NCBI GenBank assembly: GCA_026120185.1
Contig: JANUWF010001481.1
Span: 3,229,001 to 3,293,000, forward strand
DNA length: 64,000 nt
Origin: Voacanga thouarsii
Taxonomy: Eukaryota; Streptophyta; Magnoliopsida; Gentianales; Apocynaceae
Direction of reading: 5' to 3'
The notes under the pieces were generated by a model. That model saw nothing but the letters and a program-made list of their open reading frames with translations, made no database searches and was not told where the DNA came from. Positions 1-11,040 of the stretch are shown here, in pieces (position 1 is the first letter of the stretch; every line of letters begins with the position of its first letter). The translations under genes and the position numbers were made by a program.

Positions 1-655
1 TTTAGAATCGGCGAGGCCCATTTCGAGCAATGCCCAATTTTGTTTAATTTTTTCATTTTTGTTCTATTTTGTTTCTAATTAAATTCTCACGACTTTTATT
101 AAGTAATAAGGATATTTTAGACCTTTTAAAGGCTTGAATAGCTGAGATTTTATCTCTCCTTAGTTAGGTTTAGATGCCTATATATATGGCATTGTAGCAT
201 TCAAATGTAAGTTGAATATTATTATTGAGATAAAAATATACTTTTGAGAGAGTTCTTCGAGGGTTCTTCCATAAAGGCTAAGACCAATCTTAAGATTCCA
301 TTCCTTACATTTGATTTGAGTCTATAAACTCTTAAGGATGGATCAAACTAACCTATCAAAATAGAATCTTAGTTTCTTGCTAATCTAAGGGTGCAGGGTA
401 GAGGTTATCTTTGGTTGCTTAGTTCATCTTCTTTAAGTGTTCTTGGCTCTTTAGTCGGGTTGAGGGTTCTTAGGTATGAATTAGTAGACTTGATTCTCAT
501 TTCTAGTGTTCTAAGTTCTTTATTTTGGCTTAGAGTCCTAGTATTTGAATTGGGTATCTTATTTTTTTTCACTAATTTCACTCTTTTGAGCTCTTAATTG
601 GGTCTTACATTTTATCCCTAATTTAGTTCCTTGAGAAAGCAACCCCAAGATCATA
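1..655 (+). repeat. 3' part of a Ty3-gypsy LTR (gypsy-D-like)
   Basis: No gene is visible here. The stretch has the layout of the gypsy-D LTR at about 17.7-18.5 kb: a TATA element, then a block containing TTTGAGAGAG, then 'gagtctataaa', then T-rich sequence, ending in AAGATCATATC. The gypsy-D LTR ends in the same words just before its primer-binding site. Here the sequence switches into an R-type LTR at about 656. The short reading frame at 391-597 is low-complexity Leu/Ser and is not a gene. The left end lies outside the window. Confidence 0.55.
179..187 (+). promoter_or_regulatory. TATA element of the gypsy LTR fragment
   Basis: TATATATAT lies in the LTR fragment at the position where the related LTR at 17.7-18.5 kb has TATAAATA. 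It is probably the old LTR core promoter. This rests on position and motif only. Confidence 0.4.
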
Positions 656-657
656 TC

Positions 658-2205
658 GGTAAGTGATCTATGTGATTGTGTCGTACTTTTACAGAAAGGT
701 GTAGGTTATAGGCTACTAACATACAAGGAAAACTATTTTTGATCAATTGATGAGGTTGGACAGTTCGTCAATATTTAGATCATTATACCATGGCTTCTAA
801 ATAGGGAATGCTTTACCTTTGACTAGTGGTAGTCCACTCACGCTAACAGTGTAAGCGTATTTGGAATACATAGAACTGGACCACACGATAATAATCTTTA
901 TAAAAGTACTATAATAAATAAAGATTGGTTTATCGCCATTACTGCTTGGACAAGTACCTTTAGACTTGAGTATAAATTAGTGGTTTAGTGAAGTTGGACT
1001 TGTACACTTTGATGTATGATGGGTGAGGTCTTAATAGAAGACCAATAACCTTGTATATTGAGTGTATGACTCTAGTTAATTAAGATGTACTTATACAATA
1101 GAGTTTCTACGCTTCGCTTAGTGAAGATATCACCCCCTTGTGATTGTCCACGATAATCTAAATAAACTAATGCCCTAAGAAACTTGACTTAGAATGTATG
1201 CTTTTGGGTAGTCCCAAAAATAAGTTTGTACATAGTAGAGGTCATGGATTATTGGACTAGTTATTAAAGGATATTAAGATCATTGAGGAAGGTGTTAGTA
1301 TATTTTTCCTATCTTAATAACGAGTGTTGTATAGAGGGGTATTTTCATTATTACACCTGTAAGTTGAGGACATCGCTCTTGCAATATTATTCTTGGGGTT
1401 AATATTTTTATATGGTGACAAATGAAATATTTAAAATGATAAAATACAGCTATTTATTAGTAAGGGTATTTTGGTCATTTTAGTAGCCAAGAATAATATT
1501 ATTTTGGTCTCTAAAGTAGCTCAAGTAACCTTAATAAATTTTATTTACTATATGAGCTTGTTGGGCGGAATTAATATTGGAAGAAATTATTGTAGGAGTC
1601 TAATAATTATTTATTTGGACTAAAATAATTTATTAGGCTAATTTAATTAAATTAGTTTATTGATTAATTATCTTGAGTAATTTTATATTGGACCCAAGTG
1701 GATTAATTAATTAATAATAGAGCTATTAAATTAGCATTGAGATAATTTAATTAAATTAGTTTATTAATTAATTATCTTAGGCCTAAGTGGATTAACTAAT
1801 TAATAAGAGAGTTATTTAATTAGTCTTGGGCTAATTAGAAATATACCTTAACCCACTAGGATTGTGTGTGTTGATTTTTGTTATTTTGGAAACAAAGGAC
1901 AACCGTCATAAAATTAAAGAAAAAAAGGAAAAGGAAAAAGAAAAGGAAAAGAAAGAAAGAAAGAAAGATAGAAAGTTAGGATTTTGGAATTCACGTGAAT
2001 TGAACTTCACATGATTTGGTTTCTTAATTGAAAATTTGGCAATTTCGTTTTTTTTTTGTTACCGAATTGAATATTTGTCAATTTGGTGATTTGGTTACTT
2101 AATTGTAAATTGGGCATTTTGTATATTTTTGTCAACCGAGAAGAAAACTAGCTAGTTGGAGCTTTCGTTTTTTATAGAGGTTTTTTTTTTTTTCCTAGTG
2201 CAAAC
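658..2205 (+). repeat. Copia R-family LTR, first segment (5' truncated)
   Basis: The sequence aligns by eye with the R LTRs at 51.4 kb and 60.7 kb (plus) and 22.8-24.5 kb and 61.7-64 kb (minus). Shared blocks include 'aagtgatctatgtgatt', the 'gtattttggtcattttag' block near 1465, and the AATTAATTAA-rich tract near 1640-1830. About 170 bp of the LTR start (TGTTAGAATGTATGCC in the full copy) is missing and replaced by a gypsy LTR end. The LTR is interrupted at 2206 by a Tekay-like solo LTR and resumes at 9909. No coding sequence. Confidence 0.75.
1640..1830 (+). repeat. Imperfect tandem duplication (about 104-bp period) inside the R LTR
   Basis: AATTTAATTAAATTAG at 1640 recurs at 1744, followed each time by 'attaattatctt' and '(c)ctaagtggatta'. 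The second unit lacks a short internal stretch. The minus-strand R LTR at 61.7-64 kb carries the same duplication; copia-C's LTR has one unit. Confidence 0.65.
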
Positions 2206-2474
2206 TGTGATACCCCGATTTAAACCACCATTAGTTCATGGGGAAAGTCATGCATAGCATAGTATCTTATGTATTTCATTTGATAATTTGAGCTATTTTC
2301 TTGAATATATGTAATTCATGGGTTTGATATTGCATGAGTTTATTTATTTAGATATAGTTGTGTTGGTTGAGATGGAAGAGCTTTTGTTCTTATTGAGTAG
2401 AATTTAATAGAAGGGAAACAAAGTAAGTTGAGTAGGAGTTAATGGAATTTATTTGAGGAATATTTAAGCAAGTG

Positions 2475-2548
2475 TTGTTGTGGTCTAGTGGATAAAGCTT
2501 GTTGTTTAATTCTTGGTAACTTGAGTTCAAATTTCAACTCTTGCAAGT
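2475..2548 (+). other. tRNA-like module with Pol III A and B boxes in the Tekay-like LTR
   Basis: TGGTCTAGTGG at 2481-2491 fits the A-box consensus TRGYNNARNNG at every position. GTTCAAATT at 2525-2533 fits the B box except its last base. The spacing of about 34 bp is tRNA-like. The D-arm and T-arm wording resembles a plant tRNA-Gln gene as I remember it, but no full acceptor stem forms, so it is not a working tRNA gene. The same module is at the same LTR position in both gypsy-F LTRs. Confidence 0.6.
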
Positions 2549-3022
2549 CTTTTCTTTCTTTTTCCTAATTTATTTCCTTTTCCCCTATTTTTCCTAGTCT
2601 TGGCCAAAAATCCTAGTTGCTGTCACCTTAGGTTCCCAATTCCTAAAATATAGGAATGTGACTATTTTGGATATTTGATAAAAGAATTAAAACAAATTAA
2701 ATTCCTATTATTTCCTAGGTTAATATTTTGTCTTAATCTTGTAGGGAATTTTAAATATTTCAAAATTTGAAATTTTCAATGCTATTATCTAGAGGATTTA
2801 TTAAGGAAATAAAATATAGAAATATTTATCCTGGAAGCTTTATTTTGGCCGCCATTTTTGATAGGAGAAAAGTCTCCCTAAATTAATTTTATTTAAAGAA
2901 TTTTAGATGGAAAATAAAGAGATAATGTTGGTTTTTAATTGAAGCAAATATCTCTTGGGATTTTACTATTTTTGAAAATAAGAAGTTGGATAAAAGAAAT
3001 TCCAGCTTTATCTTTTAAAAAC

Positions 3023-4257
3023 TGTTAGCCCTAAGGGCTTTCTTTTAGGTTTTGATTTATGACAAACGTTGATATGGACTAACGTGTCAATTTATTTTGA
3101 TAGGATATATTTGACATTTATTCTTCTAAAGTCTTCAGATAAGAATTGTTGGCAACTCCTTCGACACTAATTTCAAGATTAGATGATCAAATGCGAAAAT
3201 CACAGTATGAGGAGTTATATATCAAGGAAGCTCTTTATGAAGAATATTAGACTAGGAAGTGTCATTAAGGTATATATATTATTTCCTATGCCTTCTTATC
3301 TTTTGATTCATTTGACTTCACCTTGAAGCTTCAAAAGAGATGTTTCTCAAAGATTTTAAAATTCACAGAATTTTGGATAGAACAGTTTGAATCCAAAAAG
3401 TTCATCCAAAATCCTGTAAATCGGGTCGAAGAATTTCTATCAGGGATGTGCCATTTTGGACTTAACTTTTGGATGCATATTCGTCCAAAACCCGAGTCCA
3501 AAACTCGGATGAGTTTAAACAGAAAAATTTATAGCTGTTTTTTTTATGACTGTTTGCACTCCACTTTTTGGCTCTATAAATAGCCTGTAAAGTAAGATTA
3601 CAAGTAAGATTTTTGAAACATTCATCTTAAAAACACTATTGCTCAATATTTTCAAAAATCTCCTTTTATCTTAGCTTCAAAGTGAGTTCATTGTGTATCA
3701 AAGATAAAAGTATTTTGTGGCTTATATCTGAGAGAATATCTGCTCAAGTAAGTGAGCTTATCTCTGTTCTGTTGATTTTCAATTCTCTGTTGTAAGTACA
3801 AGGTTGTGTGGTAAAATCCATAGGGGTGATCCTTGTTGTGTGTATATTCAAGGTTGTGGTGTAAAACCCATAGGGGTGAGCCTTGATGCGTTTGAGAAGT
3901 TGTGTAAAACCTAGTGTGGTGATCCTCTCTTATATGTGCCTGTTTCATTAAGTGAAGTTAATGAAATAGGGTTGAAAATCTTTAAGTGTGAGGCTTAAGG
4001 TAGTGGACGTAGATCATTGTGATCGAACCACTATACATCTCTAGTCTCATTTTAATTCAGTGGTTCTTGTACTGTTTTTATGTTCTTTCGCTGTCTAAAT
4101 CTGGATACATATCTACGAGTGCTTGGACAACTTTCAATGCATCAATAAAGTCAGTCCAAGTATCTTGGTGATCATCCTTGTTCAGCATTTTAGACTCTTC
4201 GGGAAAATTATTTTTGCTTGCCAAAAACCTTATTCACCCCCCCTCTAAGGTTTTTCA
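3023..4257 (+). mobile_element. SIRE/Maximus-like copia solo LTR, TSD AAAAC
   Basis: A 1,235-bp TG...CA segment starts TGTTAGCCCTAAGGGC and ends GGTTTTTCA. It is flanked by perfect 5-bp copies of AAAAC (3018-3022 and 4258-4262). It contains TATAAATA at 3575 and, near its end, 'ttattcacccccc' wording typical of SIRE-type LTR tails. No PBS, PPT or coding region is present, so it is a solo LTR formed by LTR-LTR recombination. It sits in the Tekay-like LTR. The reading frames inside are not genes. Confidence 0.85.
3575..3582 (+). promoter_or_regulatory. TATA box of the SIRE-like solo LTR
   Basis: TATAAATA about 550 bp into the LTR, in 'ggctctataaatagcc', is the likely core promoter. Transcription would start roughly 30 bp downstream, near 3610. 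Confidence 0.6.
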
Positions 4258-4747
4258 AAAACCAAAATTTACCTCTAAATATTATTTTCTCTTAATTACT
4301 TATTTTTGCCTAAAGTAAATTAGGGTATTAATTAAATTATTTCTTGGAAAAAAAAATCTTATTTTCTTACTTGAATTTTCTGGAAAACCAATACCATAGC
4401 CACCACCTTGATAGCTAGTTTAGCTTAATTCAAACTCTTTAATCTTGAGATAATTCTATCCAAGAAAACCTACAACCAATCAAATTTCATTCAGCAAAAT
4501 AAACACCATAAATTCTCCTCTTATTTTCTCCACAATTTCGACCACCTTATACACACACATATGCACAAAAATTCCAGCCCTAAATGCTCTCAAACTCTCT
4601 CTTGTTTTAGCCAAAACAACACACCAAAAGACCTCATTTTTCTTCTCCTAGTTTTGGCCGAAGCAAGAACTGAAAACCAGATTTCTTCTCCTCTCTTTAC
4701 CCTCTTATTTTCAAGCAATTCTAGAACCAAAAGATAACCATAATACT

Positions 4748-6194
4748 TTATGCATAAATTTTGGGTGTATCAAAATCATTAAATTTAAACCCATCATTTA
4801 GTCAAGTTTTAATTAAAATATTAATCTTAAAATACACATACGAGTAAGTATACTCATCGCAAGTATAGTATAAGGAATTAATGAGTATCGATCCTCAAAT
4901 GAACAAGTACACACTAATCACTTTTCATTCATTATTGAACTGACCAAATAAAGTATAAGATAATAAAAAGAAAATAATATATATATATATATATATATAC
5001 AACTCAAGGATATAGGAATATGCAATTTAGACAACAATCCTAGAATACATGATAATGAACCATTTTGCAACTATCTCAATTAATCATAATCTTGATATCA
5101 TGAAGGAATATAGAGTAAAATCCAATTGTTTTCCAAGTCATGAATCCACTTATACAGACTCCACTTCTTTCCCAATCCATAGAATCACTATCTCTTTTTT
5201 AAGTTAGTAGATTTCCCAATTAAACAAAAACAACCAAAAACTGCATTAAACTAAAGTCCTCATAAATTATCCCTATACTCTAGGTGAAAATAAATATGAA
5301 ATTAGTCAATAACCCTATACTCTAGGTGAAATCAACTAATCTTTGATTACTTTGGTTCTTTATCTTAACTTTGTTTCCCAAGTCCGTTATGAAATAACAA
5401 ATATGAAATCAACAAAATTAAATTAACTCTTAACATCGTTTCCCAAGTCAATTTGAAGAAAATCTATCTTCATCAACTCTTCCATAATTACAAGTAATCA
5501 AACTCCAAGAATGATAGAAAAATAATCAAATAGCTAAATTAATTCAAAAAATCATGAAACCCAAAACAATGTCAAATTACAATGAAACCATTAATTACAT
5601 AATTATTCTAGAAAAATAAAATAAAGGTAAAAGAAAGAACTTATAGACAAACCCTTCTCTTCTCTTTGGAAACCTTCTTGAATATTGCTCCTTGAATGAT
5701 GAATCTCTCATTCTTTTGAGTGATTGGAAATTTAGATCCTTGGATTCACTACACGTTCTTGTGTTTTCCTTGTCTTTATAAGCTTCTTTGATGCCAAAAT
5801 TTTGAGGAGTCTTGGCCAAGTAGGATTCAAAAAATACTAAAATCCTTTGGAAGATACTAAATTCGTGCACAGAATCACGTGTGTCCAGACCGGACTTGGA
5901 GCCGGGTTGCTTCGACCCACCTGGTGCTAGGTGCATTCTTTTTAGCCCCCTGGACGTTGCTCTATTTTCTAGATTGGACCTGGCGCTAGGTGCACTTGCC
6001 AAACTTGGCGCCTGGTACATGTTGGATTTTTACATTTTTTGCTCAAAATTCACTCAATTCTACACAAATTAATCAAAAACACTTTCCATAAGAAAAATAT
6101 CAAATAGGAATAAATATGCCTAGTTATTATATCAAAAGTATCTTAAATTAATCTCAAATAACTAGGAAAATAATGATGATTTTAGCACCTATCA
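4748..6194 (-). mobile_element. Athila/Tat-like solo LTR, TSD ATACT
   Basis: This 1,447-bp LTR is homologous to the two LTRs of element G (52.1-53.5 and 59.3-60.7 kb): the same 'agtcaagttttaattaaaat' opening, the same middle, and the same 'gatgattttagc.cctatca' end. Perfect ATACT duplications flank it (4743-4747, 6195-6199). The left terminal TG has become TT. Orientation is minus, since G reads minus. It holds an (AT)n run and a GC-rich patch at about 5885-6020 with repeated CCTGG(T/C)GCTAGGTGC-like words. The overlapping frames there on both strands are not genes. Confidence 0.88.
4977..4999. repeat. (AT)n microsatellite
   Basis: About 11 uninterrupted AT units inside the Athila-like solo LTR. 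The corresponding place in element G's LTRs has only a short 'atatat'-type stretch. Confidence 0.9.
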
Positions 6195-8008
6195 ATACTC
6201 CCCTAAACACTGCTCAATTTCGGCCAAACCATAACATATTCTTTTCATCAAATTAGCCACCTATCAAACCATAAACCTCTCTTCTACACGAAAAAAATAG
6301 TCACCTTTTCTCTCCAATATTTCGGCCATCATTCACCCAAACTCCACCAAAACCAAAAACTAACTCTAAGGTAAGCAACTCTTCAACCTTCATCAACTCA
6401 TCTTCAATTATTCTCGTTTTTTTTTTCTCTTAAATCTCAATCAAAGGGGACTAATTTACCCCTATTTTGTGTGAGTTTTGAACCAAGGAATCAAGGAGCA
6501 CCAATCATCCTTTTTTCTCAAGTGAACTCAACTAATCACCAATGAGTCATTTTTACTCTTTGTTGTGTCGTGCCATAAGGTATTTTGGAGACTCAACCCC
6601 TATTGATTTAAATGAGTTTGATTTTATAGTAATATTATTATGAATAAAGTCTATCCTGAAAAGCATAAATAGATGGGATTGTTGAGTTTTATGGTGCAAT
6701 AATTGATCTAGGCATATATAGAGTAAAATAAGGTTATATTTTGTTATGATGGACCTAACTCTATTTTATGTGGTTAAAGATGGAATCTTTTGATTCAAAT
6801 GGAGTTATTATGATGATTTAATGATAGATGAATATTGGTGTTATCATGTTTATGACTGAAATTGAGTATATGCATGCTTGATGATGAGTAGCATAACAAA
6901 GGAAGGTTATGGACATAGAATATTATGTTGATTTGTTTAGGTGCCATGGATGATATAAATAAATGGATCATGGGGATTCATGTTTCATGGAATGATAGTG
7001 GATGTAATATTTGGATTATAATTATAGAAACATTGATTCTAGATAAGGAAGATGTTTGAAGTAGGGACAAGCATTAGCTTTGGTTTGACTATTTGATTAT
7101 TCAAGTAAGTCCCTGCATAACTATTTTGTTAAATGGTGCATGTTTGGAAGTCTTTTGTACAATGATGTTGAAATGATGATGAAATGTTATTGATCAATTG
7201 TGATACTTGGATTGAGAATGTGGTTATTTTGATCTCTAAATGATTTTGTCAAATCTCAATTGTGATACTTGAAAATGTTTTAAAAAATTGATGTGAAAAC
7301 CACATTTTGCAAAGCCAAAGTATTCAGAGTCTGTGAAAAAGGGAAATGCTTATTGCACCTAATGGTGAGTGTTGAGTACTCAGTGGGAGTAGACTGGTGA
7401 TACTAGTCTTGGAGGGTTAGAGTGAATCTTCTGGCAGGAGTCCATCTCCAGAAGATGAACTCTGCTTAAAGAGACGACAGTACTAGTTAGTCAGGCTAGT
7501 TCAAGCTAGCTTGTTGGTCCATGTAGACTATATTTTTCGGGTTGGACAACCAATGTGTTGGGTGTAGAGATGGAGGAGTATCTCACCCTAATAGGTGAAT
7601 CACCCACTGCCTAGTGTTGAACGGTTACACTAGGAAGATATCATGATGGAATTCATGATATGGACTTTGATGATATTATTGAATCATTTCTATCCCTTTT
7701 TTGATTCTATTGTATTGATAAGTGGATGACTTTCTGTGAATTGTTTTGGACATATTGTATATCATCCACTCAGTAACTGTTTATTGATGAAAATTGAGTT
7801 GCAAATATATTTTGTGATTTTTGATAAACCTGTATATACGAAATATATAAAGTGTCATTTGCACACACGAGACTTACTGAGATGCCAATCTCACACTGTT
7901 TGTATATCATGTTTTCAGGGGAGAGCTTTTATTGAGCAGGTTAGATGAACTAGAGATAGAAGTTTATTTTATTTTATTTTACATTATATTCCTTTTGAGA
8001 GATAGTAG

Positions 8009-9736
8009 TGTTAGGAATTCTTCATGCAAAATCATAGTTGTGCAGTGGAAAAACCAGAATTCCACACCGAGGATCACGTTTATACATTAATGGAATCAAA
8101 ATAAGAGAGAACATACCTTACGTTGTGCCTTTATGAAACAAAAAAACTTCTCCAATTAGTGTTATTTGAGGTGCGATCCAGCAAATGTAGAGAATGCCTT
8201 CTCCTTCATTCCGTCAAAACACCACAATCTAAGTGTAGGATTGTCTCTAATAAAATCCACACGAGAATGGTGCTCAAGAAAACACAAGAATTTTGTGCTA
8301 GAAATTTACTATGGCGGCTAGGTTTTTGTGACTTTCAGAAGAAGAATATATGAATATATGACGAGAGGGCTCTCTAGTTTTTATTAAAAATTTATATGTA
8401 ATTTCCTTTAATCATAATCCCACCGGAAATATATCATCATATATCTTGTCCGATTTAATTTGATAATCAGAACCCTTTATGTATATGGATTCTTAATTAC
8501 CTATAATTATTATGATTATAGTTAATTACAATGTAGCTCACAAATTATAACTAATTATAATTTGATCACAACAACTTCTTCTTTCACATCAACCCTGTAA
8601 TGTTATCAAATAACATATTGAGTACTCAATTCTCTATTGTGTGTTTCCTATTGGGTTTCCTGATCTATTGGTAGCAAAATATGAATTAATCTAAACAACT
8701 TTAAGATTAATAATCCTTAATAATTTTAGAATTAACTTTTTAACTCTAATAATGATTGATTTATTAATTCACTAATTAATAAATCCATATTCAGCAGATC
8801 ATGAGTGGTATTTTGCAACACATCATGACCACCTAAAAGTTCAAAAAGTTAAGTGGCTTGACATGAACCTTTCACTAGTAAACACCAAGCAATAAACTTC
8901 TTTCACCATACGATATCTCATTCGGTTTGGAGTACGGAATTAGTGCCAACTTCTTCCAAAATAATAAATTAATTATAGCTCGAATATTTTAGTACTTGTT
9001 CCTGGAATCCACTACTAATCATATGTATCAATTAGAACCATTGCCAATATACAATCGCCTTGGCCAAGTACTTATGGAGTAGTGATTCCTACAAGTGGCC
9101 GTGAGATATTCGCTCCTATTATTAGGAGTGGTTAATCTTTATTGATCCTCTCAATTACTTTCATTTGCTTCATGTTGTACCCAATATCTATCCCATAGGA
9201 GGTCTTGTCAGGACTCCAGAAATTGGAATCAAAGTCCAACACTTAGAAAATAAAGTACCTTAGCGATCTCAAGTCTAAGGATACTTGCACATTTGCTATG
9301 ACGAGATTCTATCACTGGCACTAAATAGTTATCCATGTGATTATCTCCTAGTCAAATCATCCAATATACTTGTTCAGGTAACAAGTATCCACGTGTTAAC
9401 TTTGAGTATCACAATACTCACGGATGTGAGAACCACTGCCTGATCAAATCAGGAAGTATAACACGTGCTAGTTTTAATGTATTAATGATGTCCTATCTCA
9501 TTAATACTACGACTAGGGATAATTTAAATACGAACACTATCCGGTGCATTTGGAACTCCGCATCATATCTCTATCATAATTTTCTTAACACAGTGTTGCA
9601 CTTGAGACTTTATCTAATAGTTATTTTACACTAAAACATAAATAAATCAAACTGAAAGATAAATAATGTCCTGTATTATTTAATAATGTACAATATATAT
9701 AACACATATGATTGCCCCTAGGGCATAACACTAACA
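8009..9736 (-). mobile_element. S-family copia-type solo LTR, TSD AGTAG
   Basis: A 1,728-bp LTR that on the minus strand starts TGTTAGTGTTATGCCC and ends CCTAACA. Perfect AGTAG duplications flank it (8004-8008, 9737-9741). It is homologous to the plus-strand S solo LTR at 32070-33798 (1,729 bp) and to the fragment at 24.7-25.9 kb. There is no internal region. The frames 8123-8353 and similar are LTR sequence. Confidence 0.88.
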
Positions 9737-9908
9737 AGTAGTTGTTTTGGATTTTTAGACTTATATAAGTTTTGGATTCAGTTGTAATAAGATTATTTCC
9801 TTATTTTATTTAGCTATTTTCTTGTGTACCTCGTTATAAAGACCTCTGGTCCTCTGGATAGGGTGACATCCCTGCCTTTTTTAGGTACGTAGGTAGCGGG
9901 GTGTTACA

Positions 9909-10266
9909 CGGACGGTTCTTTTTTTCTTTTTCTTTTTCTTTAGCCTTTTTCCTTTGAAAAAAATTAATTGCTCTCTTAATATTCTTCCAAGAAAATTACT
10001 CTTTCACCTATTATTCTACTTTGACTAGTAGATAACCTATAGGAGGTTCGAGAATACTTTGAAAGTTTAAAAACTAGCAATTTTGGTATGCATATTTGAT
10101 GTGAGGGAGTTAATGTTTGGCTGGTATTCTTACGGAATAAGTAGTCGTGACAACCAAAGAGTTCCGTCAAATCTAAATCCTTCGCTTATTCAATCTAAGA
10201 GCCTTAAAAGTAAGTATTCCTAGACTTTAGCTTGGAAAAAAAAATTAATTTGCTATTTTCACTACA
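9909..10266 (+). repeat. Copia R-family LTR, second segment
   Basis: Resumes the R LTR interrupted at 2205. Blocks such as 'ccta(t)aggaggttc(g/a)agaatac', '(g)gtatgtg...gttaatg' and 'cctatggaat'-like words also occur at 33.9-34.2 kb and 61.5-61.7 kb. The LTR ends at about 10266 in 'tttcactaca', the place where related copies read '..ctgca'. The expected PBS does not follow; the sequence changes into a SIRE-like gag relic within about 25 bp. Confidence 0.7.
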
Positions 10267-10271
10267 TTTTA

Positions 10272-11040
10272 ATTTTCCTGCAATCTTTTCACCGACAATG
10301 GTGATGAGGAGATGACACTAGAAGTAGTTCGGGAGGAATGTGAATTGCTATACTTAAAATGACGAGAAGGAAAAGACTAAATCAAACAACTAAAGAAGTA
10401 AGTTGCAAAACTCAATCAATCACTCAGTGATTAACAATAGAAGCCAAGCCTGTATGAAAGTGAATTTGAAAAAAAGGAGAAGGAATTGAAGCTTAAAGAT
10501 CTACAGGTGCAATAAGCAAATTAGCTATTAATGGAATCTAAATCAGCTATCGAGAGACTGAACACTGAAAAAGCAAAACTAGATGAAGTATTGTCCTTCA
10601 AAAAATTACCTCTGGATAAAACAGGCTTGGGTTATGAAGAATCCAACAACAGTGCTATTACGCATTATTCTAATCTATCAGTTGCTGAGAAAAAAGGGTA
10701 ACTATGAAGATTCAAACAAAAATAAAAAAAGCCTCCTGTATACTGTAACTATTATTCTCTTGCAAGTTATAGATGGAAAATTGCTTGAAGAGGTTGAAAG
10801 ATCTTCAACATAGCTAGAAATTTGTCAAACCTGAGTTTGATAAAGCCAAAAAGTTTCCAAAAGTGAAGCATGTTTGGATTAGAAAGATCGAACTTAAGTC
10901 TTATGTGGTTCATATGTCTCTAAAAGTGACAATGAAGAATGCTTGATAATTTGACAGTGGATGCTCAAAACACATGATAGGAAGAAAGGAATTTCTAGTC
11001 GACTATGAATCCAAAAGTAGCATTAGTCATGTTTGGTGAG
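10272..11040 (+). pseudogene. SIRE-like copia gag C-terminus and protease start, broken
   Basis: Conceptual translation with several stops gives a Lys/Glu-rich coiled-coil stretch, then LDEVLSF...LDKTGLGYEESN (10580-10645), a phrase typical of the end of SIRE/Maximus gag. Near 10950-11030 comes FDSGCSKHMIG, the pre-integrase/protease-type motif DSGCSxHM(T/I)G. A real element would continue into GAG-pre-integrase; here it stops at 11040, where another LTR starts. The 76-aa open frame at 10583-10813 is only part of it. Not functional. Confidence 0.6.

Larger units (their letters stand above)
2206..9908 (+). mobile_element. Tekay/Del-like Ty3-gypsy solo LTR split by three nested solo LTRs
   Basis: It begins TGTGATACCCCG and ends GTAGCGGGGTGTTACA, matching in kind the two LTRs of gypsy-F (TGTGAAACCCC ... 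GGGGTGTTACA when read on the minus strand). After removing three insertions (3023-4257, 4748-6194, 8009-9736, each with a 5-bp duplication), about 3.28 kb of LTR remains, close to the 3.02 kb of one gypsy-F LTR. No PBS or internal region adjoins it and R LTR sequence lies on both sides, so it is best read as a solo LTR. The expected target duplication is poor (CAAAC left, CGGAC right). The stretches 4263-4742, 6200-8003 and 9742-9908 are LTR sequence without genes. Confidence 0.75.

Noticed and set aside
5595..6020. 141-codon minus frame in the Athila-like solo LTR
   Set aside because: Lies wholly in LTR sequence; related frames in element G's LTRs are shorter and broken differently, so there is no sign of selection.
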